A DNA stretch of 64,000 bases from Sipunculus nudus (taxonomy: Eukaryota; Annelida; Sipuncula; Golfingiida; Sipunculidae): assembly GCA_026874595.1 (NCBI GenBank), contig CM049306.1, forward strand, positions 19,337,019 through 19,401,018. The letters run 5' to 3'. A model generated the notes under the pieces. It had not been told where the DNA came from and did not search any database. It was given only the letters and a program-made list of their open reading frames with translations. Within the stretch, counting starts at the first letter, position 1. Each line of letters starts with the position of its first letter. Below are positions 35,265 to 46,249 of the stretch, piece after piece. A program made the translations under genes and the position numbers.

Positions 35265-36876
35265 CCCCTTATGTTTTGGGATGCAAATAGGGTAGACATA
35301 TTTGATTTTGCGCTGCAATAAAAAAAAAAAGCTATTCTAGTTTTTTTTTTTTGTGATCTTGCCAATGTTTGACAAAGTCACTGGATATGTATGGAATACT
35401 GCGGAGTTGTGTATTAACTCGCAACATAAAGGCAAATTTCATTACTGAAGCTTGTATAGAAGTAGAACATGGTGTAAAGTTTTATAAAATTGCGATATTG
35501 ATTTTTACTATTTTCTGACAGTTTGATAATTTTATGGAAGGATTTTATACTTTTTTTCAATATAAGCCACAGGGGCAGCAGCTGCTACTGTTTCTCCAAT
35601 TACAGGAATCCTAGGACAAATTTGTGGAGGCTCCTGAAACGGCGTAAAATTAGATTGGGGACATGGAGAAGCCACCCAGGGATACAGGCAATGGCAAGTT
35701 TTACTATACATTTGTTTGTTTTTCAGTTAAAATATACAAAATAAAATTCCTTAGCCAGGCACAAATTTGACCATAGTGAAATTTAATGGTCCATTCACAT
35801 GTGCAATAGTATGTGTACCTCCATCACACCCACACAGGTGCTTACAAGGGGTATACATATGTATATATATGTAACCTCGATACACATCTTCACAGTATAA
35901 AAAGGCCTAATGTTCTCAATGGTAGATCAAGAAGCCATGGGGGTATTTTCAGGGAAGGGTGTTTCTCTACCAAGGTTCTTGGGTGTGTAAAAGGCTGCTT
36001 TCCTTATTCGATGTGGATTTATTCTTACAATTATCATTATAAAACAAACATTTGAAGCCATTTTTGGTATAAAATAACAGTAGCCTGATTGTTCTTACTC
36101 TAGAAACCAAGGGGGGGGGGGATGCCTTACAACTATGAACAAGTTTAACCTGCATGATTAATACATTTTGTGCATTTAGTGACCAGGTTCACAATGTTCA
36201 GGAAATAACTGTCATTTTGATATTTTTTAATTGAAAACTGCAATTTATTTTATATGGTGAACTTTGCAACACTGACACATTTTGTGATACCATTTTGAAC
36301 TGAGTAGAACTTGAACTTGACTGGCAGTGGTGTAGGAAGCAGGGGTCAGAGGGGGTATCACTTCTACCGTAACAATATTGAGGAGTGGGGCAGAGATATC
36401 ATCCTCCCCACCCTATATTTTGAACAAACTGATTTTAAAATTATCATACCTGATAAAAAGCATGCAGACTCTTGCAGATGAGCATTCAAACTATACCTAC
36501 AATTAAATAAATTTTACGAAATTTTTTGAAAATAGTATTATAGATCATAAATATTAATATGGATTATCCTACTTATTTATATAATTTGTTTATACTTTAA
36601 AAGTATTGTTGCCCCCCCCCCCCCGCAACCCTGATACGTGTTTCTAAACACTTGTACAATGACTGATGCCTATCCAGATGTAACCCCCATCCCCGCCCCG
36701 AAAAAAAACCTTGGCACAAACCTCCCCTTTATACTTCTCTGACAGACCATGTTCCCCCGCCCCCGAAATAATGAATTTGTTCCTACACTCCGGAATGGTT
36801 AGGGTAGATGTATATTTTGTGTTCTACAATTCCGCTTGATAAAAATCATTTGAATTAACTATTCTGTTTGTTAAAA
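35265..36876. other. Upstream region of the NLR gene
   Basis: No firm coding exon. No clear TATA box stands upstream of the ATG at 36,877, and a 5' non-coding exon could lie here unseen. A short + stretch after CCACAG at about 35,570 reads GAAAATVSPITGILG before a stop, but it has no partner. Poly-G (36,111-36,120) and poly-C (36,612-36,624) tracts are present. Confidence 0.35.
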
Positions 36877-37518
36877 ATGTCTCTTCTAGTTGAAGAAGAA
36901 TCAGCCCACCAGAGGATAATAATTGAAAACAGATTATATCTGGTTGAAAGCATTGACGTGTTAGACACCTACATTTTGGACCAGCTGATTCAAGACCATG
37001 TTCTTACTGTGCCGCAGGTAGCAGCAATTAAGGTAAGAATCAATACAGTCTTAAGAGATCCATTAAAGCTAGGGATGAGGACTATCATGGTAATTCACAC
37101 AAAATTCTGCCTGATAAAGTGGATTGAAAATTAACTTTTAATTAAGTCTGCCGCGTCATTTCCTGTCTTCAGGAAATGCAATTCTAATGGCTATACCTCA
37201 TTACCTTAAAGGACCACTACGTGATATGATAATTAAAGAAAAAATAATGAACAAAAAATGTTTGGTTCCTAACATTTAATAAAAAGGTTAAAGAATGGCA
37301 TTAAGACTTGTCGTGTTAGTATGCAGAATTAAAGGAAAATGTTCAGAAAAAAGTCTTAAAACGCCCTGTTCATTTTCAGGAGGGGAATCGTACCAATAAC
37401 CAGAGAATATCGGCCCTGCTGGATCAGTTGTACACAAGAACTGCTGATGACTGGAAAAGGTTTAAACAATGTCTCCTACAGCATGGGCATGACCATGTAG
37501 TTCAGAAAATAGAAGAAG
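36877..37518 (+). other. CARD-encoding exons 1 and 2 of the NLR gene
   Basis: Residues about 5-98 form a CARD split by a 347-nt phase-0 intron after AAIK. Exon 1 carries the first helices (ENRLYLVESI, then LDQLIQDHVLT, then PQVAAIK). Exon 2 carries RISALLDQLYTR, DDWKRFKQCL and VVQKIEE. The pattern R.yLvesid, iLdqLiq..vLt, IK, LLdqL, F..F...L is that of caspase-recruitment domains rather than death or pyrin domains. The donor AAG|gtaaga and the acceptor TTTTCAG|G are strong. CARDs act by homotypic contact with other CARD proteins. Confidence 0.85.
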
Positions 37519-40500
37519 GTAACTGCCTTAAGTAAAACCAGAAAGCACTTAAGCCCCTATCTCATTGAGCTGTGACTGTTGGCAACTAGTTGGAGATGCA
37601 TAAATTGGTACCTTAAACGTCACACGAACTCCCTGTGAAATTTGTGGAAAAAATAGTTTGCATGTATGTCGTGCTACAGTTACACAACAATCACGCACGT
37701 TTTTCACTTGATTTATTGTCTCCAATCAATCATAATTTAGACAACTAAACAACTTACAAAATTGTCTCACGTTTCTTACACTTTCTGATTCTCTGGACTA
37801 TTTTTGTCGCACCAATTTTTTTACTTATTCAGGGAGGCCCTGCAGCTCAGGCGAGGAATCTGATAACCCCCACTATCCAGTGAATGTCATTTACAATTAC
37901 TTGGCAACTGTCTCAGCCCGATGAGATAATAGCTCTGGTAGAGCTCATACCTCTGCCAGTTCAAAACTTCCTACTGGACCTGCTTTACTGATTAACCAAG
38001 GTTAACCTCCCATTACTGACATGCCAAGTGTAAGGTTAAACTCCCGTTACTAACATGCCAAGTGTAAGGTTAAACTCCCGTTACTGACGTGCCGAGTGTA
38101 AGGTTTAACTCCCGTCACTGACGTTATATAACCAAGTGCAAGATTAAACACTCGCTACTGACTAACCAAGTGTAAGGTTAAACACTCATAACTGACCAGC
38201 CAAGTACAAGGTAAAAAAACTTATTACTTACTCACAAAGTGCAAGGTAAAACACTCATTACTGACTAACCATGTGCAAGGTTAAAGACCCATTACTGACT
38301 AACCAAGTGTAAGGTTAAAGACTCATTACTGACTAACCAAGTGTAAGGTTAAAGACTCATAACTGACTAACCAGGTGCAAGATTTTAACACTCACTACTC
38401 ACTAACCAAGTGTAAGGTTAAGCACTCATTACTGACTAACCATGTGCAAGATTAAACACTCATTATTGACTAACCAAGTTTAAGGTCAAACACTCATTGC
38501 TAACTAACCAAGTGCAAGGTAAAAACTTGTTGCTGACTAACCAAATGCAAGATTAATAACTTATTACTGACTAACCAAGTGCAAGATTAAACACTCATTA
38601 CTGACTAACCAAGTTTAAGGTCAAACACTCATTACTGACTAACCAAGTGCAAGATTTAGCACTCACTACTGACTAACCAAGTGCAAGATTTAACACTCAT
38701 TACAGACTAACCAAGTGCAAGGTTTAACTCCCATTACTGTCTTACTTAGAACCAGGTGCTTGCTAATATATATGTACAAGTTGTGAATACAGCCTTGTAT
38801 ATTTGTTTCCTGATCCACAGTAAAATTAAATGGATTCTTCCATGGACGGAACCTTCTAAAATGTTCTGCAGATATTGGTTTGATAGTTACGGTGTAATCC
38901 TGCTAACAATCAAATTAACAAACAGATAGGAGCGATAGATTAAAACATAACCTTCGTGGGAGAGGTATTAGGTCAAAGGGTAATTTGAACTGCTCCTTGT
39001 TGGAGAATATGCCAGGCTATATGAATTCAGTTCACATATGCTATATATCATGTCATTTGGATTAGATAATATCGAGTTTATCTTCAGAAAATTATATAAA
39101 AAAAATAAAAATTATACGCTAATTCTTCAAAGTTGTAGTGATTTTTTTTCGCATCCATCTTTCAGTATATACATTTAATGGAATTATGTTAAATATGTTT
39201 ATGTTAATGAGTTCAATACTTTAAGTGTTTTAATTTTACGAGAAAAAGGGATCAGCAAAAAGTGTCTTTAACACTCTTAATAGTATAAACACCTTCTGGT
39301 AAGGATTGAGCATTACTGTGGAGTACTGACTTTACAATGCTGAGTAAACATTATATATTCATGCATTATATGTGTATATATATGTCCATTCAATGCCTTC
39401 TCACGTTTACAGAAACCAGAAGAATTTATGGAAGCGACAAAGAGGTGTGTGAAAAAAAATGCTATATCCTGATTTTCTAAATACATAACTGAGGACTGAA
39501 AGAAAGATAACAGTTATTTAATAAACTATATATGTTATATCTGTTGTGTTTCCATAGGAGATTCAATTAAATGTTTATATGCTAGCAAAAAAATATTAAA
39601 ATAGAACCTCTTTTAAACATACCAGGTTTTATACAATTAATTTCTTTGACAGCTTCAGCTAGATCCCTTGTTTATAATGAGGACTATTACTTTTTTTACA
39701 AATGAGAAAAAAAAAACCGGAATTTGTTTTCCAACACTATCTGGCTTAAAGAGCTGTTCAAATATAGAATACCTAGTGCTTGTATTATTAAGCTGAAACA
39801 TTATATACTGCTAGTACTCCTTAGATCAGCTTTGCTGGTAGGCTGAGTAAGTTCTATGATTAAATATATATTAATGGTCACTGTGTTTATTAAAATTTAT
39901 ATAAAGCATGTCTCCCACGTTACTCTATGTATGTTCACCAATCGATGGACAGAGGCTGCACTTCTCTCAGTCACACAGAGAACATGTAATCTCACCAAGC
40001 TATGCCCTGTGGTAAGGGTGTCAGAGAAAAGATTCTGATTGTTTTGCCTCGTTCAGGGCAGCCAACTTGAGTGAGAGGGATGTCAGTGGGCTAGGCCACT
40101 TGTGATTGAGGGGTGGCTGCCATATCTATCAAGGGTTCTAGCCGGGGTCCTACCTTTATGTATTACTTGACATCATAAATACTGCTTAATATACCATGTT
40201 ATATTTCATTTCATCATATTTTCCATTCAGATATCGAATGCACCAGGCAGCTGTGTTGTTGGAGCAACAGCTTTAGATCCAAGGATTTTATCTGAGGCAC
40301 CAACTGCAGGTAAAATTACCATAACTTATCTGTCAAAACGCAAATTATCTGTCCAGTGATGTAGTCAAACCCACACCATTTGAGTCTTAGTGCAAGACAG
40401 CGATCAGGCAAATTGAGTCCAAGTCAGAGTCCTTGAAATGTGAGTTTAGGTAACCTTCTTTGAGTCTGAGTCATTTAGAATCTGAGTCCACGTCCAAGTC

Positions 40501-43500
40501 CAATACAAATATTTTTAAAAAAGCAATTTTAAATGGGAACGTCAAATTACCAAGTACATTTTAAAGGCAGTTCACATGTGCCTTTACTAAATTGGTTAAT
40601 TGCATTTATATACGTTTTGTATAAGCTGATGCTGAGAAAGTTTGGTTTGTATAGTGTTATTATTTTGTAATATTATGTTAGTAGTTTGCAATTGCACAGA
40701 AGTCTTTATATATAAAATGAGTTTTTTTTATTGGATTCGAGATGGACTTCTCAAGTCTTTACCTATGAGTCAGAGATCCATAAAAATGGACTTAGTACGG
40801 ACTCAATTACATGTCCGCACTTGAGTCCTACATCACTGAATCTGACATTAAAAATGTGAAAAATAATTAACAAAATCATTTAATATTTGCAGAAATGGAT
40901 TTAGAGAATTTGAGACTCGTAGGATCCTGGCAACGAGAGGTGGCTGACCATTATAGGAAGTATAACAGTTTCATCCATGTTTGTGAGTTTGGGCCTTATC
41001 GGCGCAGAAAGAAAATGGAATCTCTGTACATCCCTCCGGTGTGCTCGGTCCTTGACACTGAGGACAAAACAGAGACTGATATTGGTGATATACACAGCAT
41101 ATTCAGAAACGTAAGATAATCTTGCTTCATCCTCAATATATAAATCACATTTTCAATAACCATTAATTTCTTTCTGTAATGTAGTATACATGAATTTAAA
41201 AATCGATTTCCCTAATATTTCTTCACACATTTCTGTATGACCAAAAGAAATAAAATGTTATTATTTGTTCAGGTCAAAACACAAATTTAGTATCTATAAT
41301 ACTACCTATTACATATATGATAACAGAATTCTCTTTAAGGTTATATGTAATCTTATCCATGGCAGTAATGAACACTTTCATTCTTTAGAATCTATTGGCT
41401 ATACCAACTTACAAAATTGCAAAATATTTCAAATCTCTTATTTATTCAAACTCTCTTTTGTATATATTATTTGTATTTTTTGAAGACTGGGAAGCCAAAC
41501 ACCACATTCATCAGTGGTCTGCCAGGTTCTGGAAAAACAACATTAGTGAGCTGGTGTCTCTCAACTTGGGCTGATCTGGTGCAAACAAAGATAGAATCAG
41601 CGACCCCTGGTGGAGGCAAATGCAGCGACAAGCCCGACTTCATGTATGACCTTATTATATGCATTTCCCTCAGAAACGTGGAGCGCAATGCATCGTTTTT
41701 ACAGACAGTAAAGAAGCAGATTTGGTGTAGCCCAAGTTGTTATCCTGATATTGAACATTTCATCTCAGAAAGCCCGTCAAGGGTGTTGATAATTTTAGAT
41801 GGGTTGGATGAATACAGCCCAGAGGTTTCATCAGAGGTCACAGCCATTATTAAGGGGGAACTCTTTCCAAATGTGTCAAAAATCGTCACTTCACGTCACA
41901 CAAAAGCAAATAGTCCTTCTGATGAACTGGTTCAGTATTATGAGAAACGTGTGCAGATCAACGGATTTGATGACTCCCGCGTCCTCCAATACATGTACAA
42001 ATATAAGGGACTACCTATCAAACACACAGAATCACTGACATCAAAAGGTAGAGCTAACAAAAAGTTTGTTGAAGAACTTTACCAAAAAATAAAGAGAAAA
42101 CACATGTTGCCTGTGTGTCAGGTGCCCCTCCATCTGTGTTTCATATGTCAGCTGGCGGAGGCGGGTGAAGAGATCTGCGCAACAAAAACTCAGTTGTATC
42201 TCAAGATGCTGAAGTACCAGCTAGATAGAAATGTTTCAAAGACTACATCCCCTACAGATTTCACTCTTGATAATATTGAAGTGTACCACAATGATTTAGT
42301 ACGTTGTGGTACGGGTGCATTAGATCTTTTGCGTGGTGAACATAGACGGTTTACGTTTCATAAAGAAACAGTTACAAGTGATGACAGACAGAATTTCATA
42401 GAGAAAGGAAACAAACTGGGACTGATTATTCCAGTTCAGCCTGAACATTTAGGAGACACAAAACTCTACACTTTCAGCCATTTGTCAGTGCAAGAATTTC
42501 TTGCTGGTTATGCAATTGCCCATGATCAAACACAGAGGCAATTATTTATTTCATATTTGACCAACATATTCCGGCTGCACAACAATCGCAACGTTATTTC
42601 GTTTTGTTGCGGTATGTCTGAACAGTGCGGGAACAAGCTTCTCTCACATGCTGTAGAACTTGTCCGAAACAGCAAGGATGAACCAACCGCAGACCAGTGT
42701 CCATGCTTTAACCGGAAGTCCTGGAGCTCGGGGAAGGTCGACTGGGAGGCCAAAGTAAACCTGTCCAAAAACATCAGTTATTTCCTTGCTCAGTGCGTGA
42801 GCGAGTACAAAAATCAGCAAGGATGTGATATTCCTTTGCCAGGTAGCGTAACACTTGATCTCTCGCAGCCCGAGACTCAGGCAATGTTAGCAATGTTGAG
42901 ACACAACAAATCCCAATCGGTGGTGCAGAATGTTGAGATAAGGAATGGTGATCTGAGCGGAGATATATGGGAGGCGGTCATCTCAGTAATACTGCTGCAT
43001 GAACTAGAACTTCTTTATTTGGACGTGGTTAGAATTGAGGACTCCGCAGCACTTGCAGCCAGTATTTGTAACATGACAAACCTGAAATATATGACCCTGA
43101 TGATCACATCCCTGACAGAGACTGACGCTGAACGCATCCTTGCAGCAATCCCCAAACCCGTACAACTTGTAAGATTGAGGCTGAGACATTTCCGCATAAG
43201 TCCCCATGCAGCTGATTTATTATCAGCCATAACAGCATCATGCTCCTGTCTGGTGCGGCTAGATCTAACAGACACCGACCTGTCACTGCTCGGTTCCCAC
43301 GTGACTTCACTCACCACTTCTGAACATCTGGCTCAGCTTGAAATCAACAAGACCAACGTGACTCGAAAACAAATTGAGTTACTCTATGCGACCCTGCCCG
43401 CTCGATGTCCCCGTTTGCTCTTTCTTGACATGGAACACAATGATATATCTGGTATGGGACATCTTGTAGCCGAGGCGGTGTCCCAGCTTCCTTATCTATC

Positions 43501-43855
43501 ATGGCTTAACCTGAGGAACTGTAAAATAACATCAGAGGGACTGTGGCATCTCCTCCAGCACCTACCTGACTCGCTGCGTGTGTTAGATATTTGTTTCAAT
43601 GGCTTCACATATTTCTCCCAGCTGTTACAATGCCCTAACACATTACAACCCCTCCGTTTTCTCTTGTGTAAGGGCTCAGCTGTGCCGGTCGAGCTCATGC
43701 AGGAGCTAGTGCATGTGTGCAAATCGAACCTCCCAGACCTCGTACTGATGTACGACGACAAGTCATACAACACTGGCGAACAAGAACTGAATGCCTTCCT
43801 TGTTGAACACTACACAAAGTTAAATGATCTGATGTCTGGTACCAAAAAATGCTAA
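36877..43855 (+). CDS. NLR-type receptor: CARD, NACHT, leucine-rich repeats (six exons, complete)
   Basis: Exons: 36,877-37,032; 37,380-37,518; 39,413-39,444; 40,231-40,309; 40,893-41,110; 41,486-43,855. All introns are GT-AG, and the phases (0, 1, 0, 1, 0) join without a stop to give 2,994 nt and 997 residues. The start is the first ATG in the CARD frame, with an A at -3. Known of the family: NLRs are cytosolic sensors. The LRR part senses or restrains, the NACHT ATPase drives assembly, and the CARD recruits CARD-bearing adaptors, kinases or caspases. The protein has no signal peptide or membrane segment. Exons 3-5 form a linker of about 110 residues that includes VADHYRKYNSF and MESLYIPP, which resembles the strand just before NACHT in other invertebrate NLRs. 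No canonical AATAAA lies within about 1 kb after the stop. Ligand and partner are unknown. An older copy number or neighbouring paralogue is not visible here. Confidence 0.9.
37935..38968 (+). mobile_element. Dispersed element in NLR intron 2 carrying a 34-bp satellite
   Basis: The left end has CTGGTAGAGCTCATACCTCT and the right end has CTGCTAACAATCAAATTAAC plus TAAAACATAACCTTCGTGGG and AGAGGTA. The outermost TACCTC and GAGGTA are inverted. The same ends occur at 14,465-15,090 and 5700-5781. Inside, about 37,985-38,740, some 22 copies of a 34-bp unit (GACTAACCAAGTGTAAGG, then TTAAAGACTCATTACT) stand head to tail with few indels. It occupies over half of the 1,894-nt intron. Confidence 0.8.
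40354..40838 (+). mobile_element. hAT-like MITE filling NLR intron 4
   Basis: It begins CAGTGATGTAG and ends CTACATCACTG, an exact 11-bp terminal inverted repeat starting with the CAGTG typical of hAT elements. The flanking 8-mers TATCTGTC and AATCTGAC agree at six of eight positions, as expected for an old 8-bp target duplication. The interior is rich in GAGTCC/GAGTCTGAGTC motifs near both ends and lacks a transposase. It supplies 485 of the intron's 583 nt. Confidence 0.75.
41486..43855 (+). other. NACHT-LRR exon (exon 6) of the NLR gene
   Basis: One 2,370-nt exon encodes residues 209-997. The Walker A motif GLPGSGKT lies at 219-226, the Walker B/extended acidic motif LIILDGLDEY at 309-318, and a sensor-1-like VTSR at 342-345. 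A helical-domain proline in VPLHLCFIC follows near 422, and FSHLSVQEFLAG at 538-549, the conserved His-containing segment of the winged helix/HD2 border. From about 710 to 960 there are roughly eight LRRs of about 27-28 residues in the ribonuclease-inhibitor style (for example LVRLDLTDTDL, LLFLDMEHNDIS, LSWLNLRNCKIT, LRVLDICFNGF). All catalytic motifs look intact, so the ATPase is predicted to be functional. The exon starts at ACT after TTTTTTGAAG; an in-frame ATG at 41,417 lies in the intron and is not the start. Confidence 0.92.
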
Positions 43856-44153
43856 TCAGACAAGAGAACACATCAAACCTAGCGTAGTAAAGATTTGGAT
43901 TATCCATGGCTGAAGTGAAATAGTTCTAGGGATTTTCTCTCTCTGTCTTCGATAAACAGATTTTTATAGTAAACTGCATATTAAGCCAGAATACATAGTC
44001 ATGCCAAGGACACCCTTTTGGGTTACTGCTTGATAACTAAATACAGTTACATAAATTCGTATTTTATACTTCACAGTGTCAACTATATGATTGACTGTTA
44101 ATAACAGGTTTAAACGTGCTATAACTCCCCTTTTTGTGAACAACCCAACGTAC
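43856..44153. other. 3' flank of the NLR gene
   Basis: Presumed 3' UTR. No AATAAA is seen here; the first such hexamers on the + strand are near 44,888 and 44,929. Confidence 0.35.
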
Positions 44154-44218
44154 CTGCCATCCACCTTTCTAAGCATCTTACTGATCAGTGATGACAGTCT
44201 TTGCCCTATTCCAACCGC
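44154..44218 (-). CDS. Candidate second exon of a small minus-strand gene
   Basis: On the minus strand, acceptor TTCTCACCAG opens a 65-nt exon ending GGCAG|gtacgt. It reads AVGIGQRLSSLISKMLRKVDG, a basic amphipathic helix. It starts in phase 0, exactly the phase in which the candidate first exon at 46,248-46,024 ends. No later exon was found. The gene would lie tail to tail with the NLR gene. Family unknown. Confidence 0.3.
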
Positions 44219-44569
44219 CTGGTGAGAAAACCCAACAAACCTTGCTAAAACAAGAAGTGACGAAAGCAAAAGGAGAATGCAGCGTATAAATTCTGCGTAG
44301 AGTGTTTCATACTGATTATGGTAATATATATTAATATACTCAGACGGCAAAAATAGAGTCGCACAGCATCACGTAATGTTCATTATCCGTAGCCATCTGG
44401 AGTTAAATGACATCACGACTTCAATATGTGAAAGGCTCATCCATTTCTGTCATTCCGTTCGGATAATTTTTTCACTGACCAGACATTTCAGGTGTGGCAG
44501 TATATATTTTGCTGAAAATATTGTTACCATTTATTATGATATTTTAGGCACATACTAGATAGGACATAT

Positions 44570-44760
44570 AATTCCCTCGGCGGGAATATGTTTTTTTTAA
44601 TTCTGTAATATGTAAGACATCTTGTGAACGAAGACAGTTTCCCTCTAAAAAATTAACACACAAATTGTTTCAAAATGTTCATATTAGTTCGGAAATTGGT
44701 ATCCGTGGTCTTGATCTTCAAGATCAACTCTACAGGAAACTTCAATTTTCTTTAAATTTG
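44570..44760 (+). repeat. Decayed unit of the TTCAAGGTCAA repeat family
   Basis: CCCTCGGCGGGAATATG, then ACATCTTGTGAACGA and GATCTTCAAGATCAACTC, match the left end and unit of the array at 34,318-35,260. Confidence 0.5.
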
Positions 44761-46023
44761 CATAAAAAAGTTCAATTTAATTATGACAGCTCATATATTA
44801 TTGGGAAACCCTGAATTTGAACAAACACTGGTGACTGTGATTGTAAAGGTAAAGTACTCCAACACTTATGTTTTTTATTGCCTCAGAAATAAAATAGACC
44901 TTTCAGGTAGAAGAATATTGAATTGCTTAATAAATATCGCTATTAATATGCTTGAAAAATCCAATATTATGCTATGTATAAACATGCTTTTACATACAGA
45001 TGTACACATAAATAGTTACTGTTTATTAACATGTGAAGTGTTATGTTATGCATACTGTTATGATGTCTAGGAGGCCTTTATTTTAAATAGTGAAAATTTG
45101 TAGATATTAAAGGCCTGTGAAAAAAACAGGGTAATCTTGAGAATTTATGTTGCTGCTTCAGAAAACATGGAAATGAACGAAGCAAGGAGACATTTTTTAT
45201 TGGTCAGTTAAGTACTCTGTTTACGAGTAAAATGTCCTGGGTCATTCCAGTAGGTTCGGGACCGCCCACGGAGAACCAGTTAGGGTTCAGGTTCGAGTAA
45301 TGGGTAAATTAGGAATTACACAAGAGGTCAGAGACCCGAAGAGGACCAAGCATAGCCAGATATAAAGAATGGCCAAGAAGCGTCTTAATAACTCTAGTGT
45401 GGTCAATGTGTAGAAGTGTCAGCCGAGATAAGGGTTAAATCATCTGAATTGTTGTGACCCCGACAGGGGACGATAATAATTATTAAATGACCAAAGATAG
45501 AGGATACACTAGATATATCTAATTTGGATTACGTATATATCGCCTTGCAGCAAAATGAGGACTTAATACATTTGTTCTTTGGAAGACTCGCGAAGATTTT
45601 TGTCATCCGTGTTTTTAAGTCTGCATATGCTGCGGATATGAAATGCATTGTCTTTATGTCTCAAACTATTCTACAACTGGATTTGACCTGAAATAATTCT
45701 TGACTGCATAATGTCCGCGTCGTGACGAATGTTTATTGAACATGTTATGATCATTGACCATCATGACACTATTTAATGATATAACTCTACCTGTTATACT
45801 GTAGCTGGAAATTCTGCAAATGTGTCTGTTCATATATAAAACATTCTCATGACACATAAATATAGTTTTGTTGTCATTTTCATGTTTGATCGGCTGCCAA
45901 CGGGTTCTCATAGTCAAAAAGCTAGGGTATTTATTTACGTCACACGATATATAAGACTCGAGCAGTTGTCATACTCAGAATATAACAAACTGAATATAAA
46001 AGCATATTGACAAGAAGACTTAC
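44761..46023. other. No firm gene between the two candidate minus-strand exons
   Basis: Mostly AT-rich. A minus-strand open stretch at 45,917-45,666 ends ACAG|gtagag and contains CHENVLYMNRHICR, but its phase does not fit the flanking candidates. Confidence 0.3.
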
Positions 46024-46248
46024 TTGCCCAATCTGCATTTTGCCGTATAACCCATCAATGATATGAACACATATACATGTACATTGAGAACACAAACATG
46101 TTAGACAATAGCAGTCCGGTAAATATCTGCGTGAATAAGGAACAGGCACGTCTGCAGGTACCATCAGTCCAAGATGGGTTATTAGTGCCTTGATTCTTGA
46201 TTTGAGTGTAGAAAAACATGTGTCTAGGAGGCTAGCCAGTGCTGTCAT
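46024..46248 (-). CDS. Candidate first exon of a Cys-rich protein
   Basis: ATG at 46,248 (A at -3) opens 75 codons that end GGG CAA|gtaagt, a perfect donor. In-frame stops lie just upstream, which supports this ATG. The peptide begins MTALASLLDTC, continues with a basic STLKSRIK segment, and ends with a dense Cys run (DCYCLTCLCSQCTCIC, seven Cys in 15 residues) before a hydrophobic VHII. The Cys run could bind metal or be palmitoylated, but the underlying DNA is partly ACATGTA-like low-complexity sequence, so chance cannot be excluded. It joins in phase to 44,218-44,154. Not recognised. Confidence 0.3.
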
Positions 46249-46249
46249 G

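Noticed and set aside
37935-38745. Regular repeats that might suggest a CRISPR array
   Set aside because: The 34-bp units abut without unique spacers and lie in an intron of an animal gene.
41417-41485. In-frame ATG and 23 codons before the NACHT exon
   Set aside because: The stretch is AT-rich intron ending in TTTTTTGAAG. The upstream exons join in phase at 41,486, and the residues before TGKPNTT do not resemble an NLR linker.
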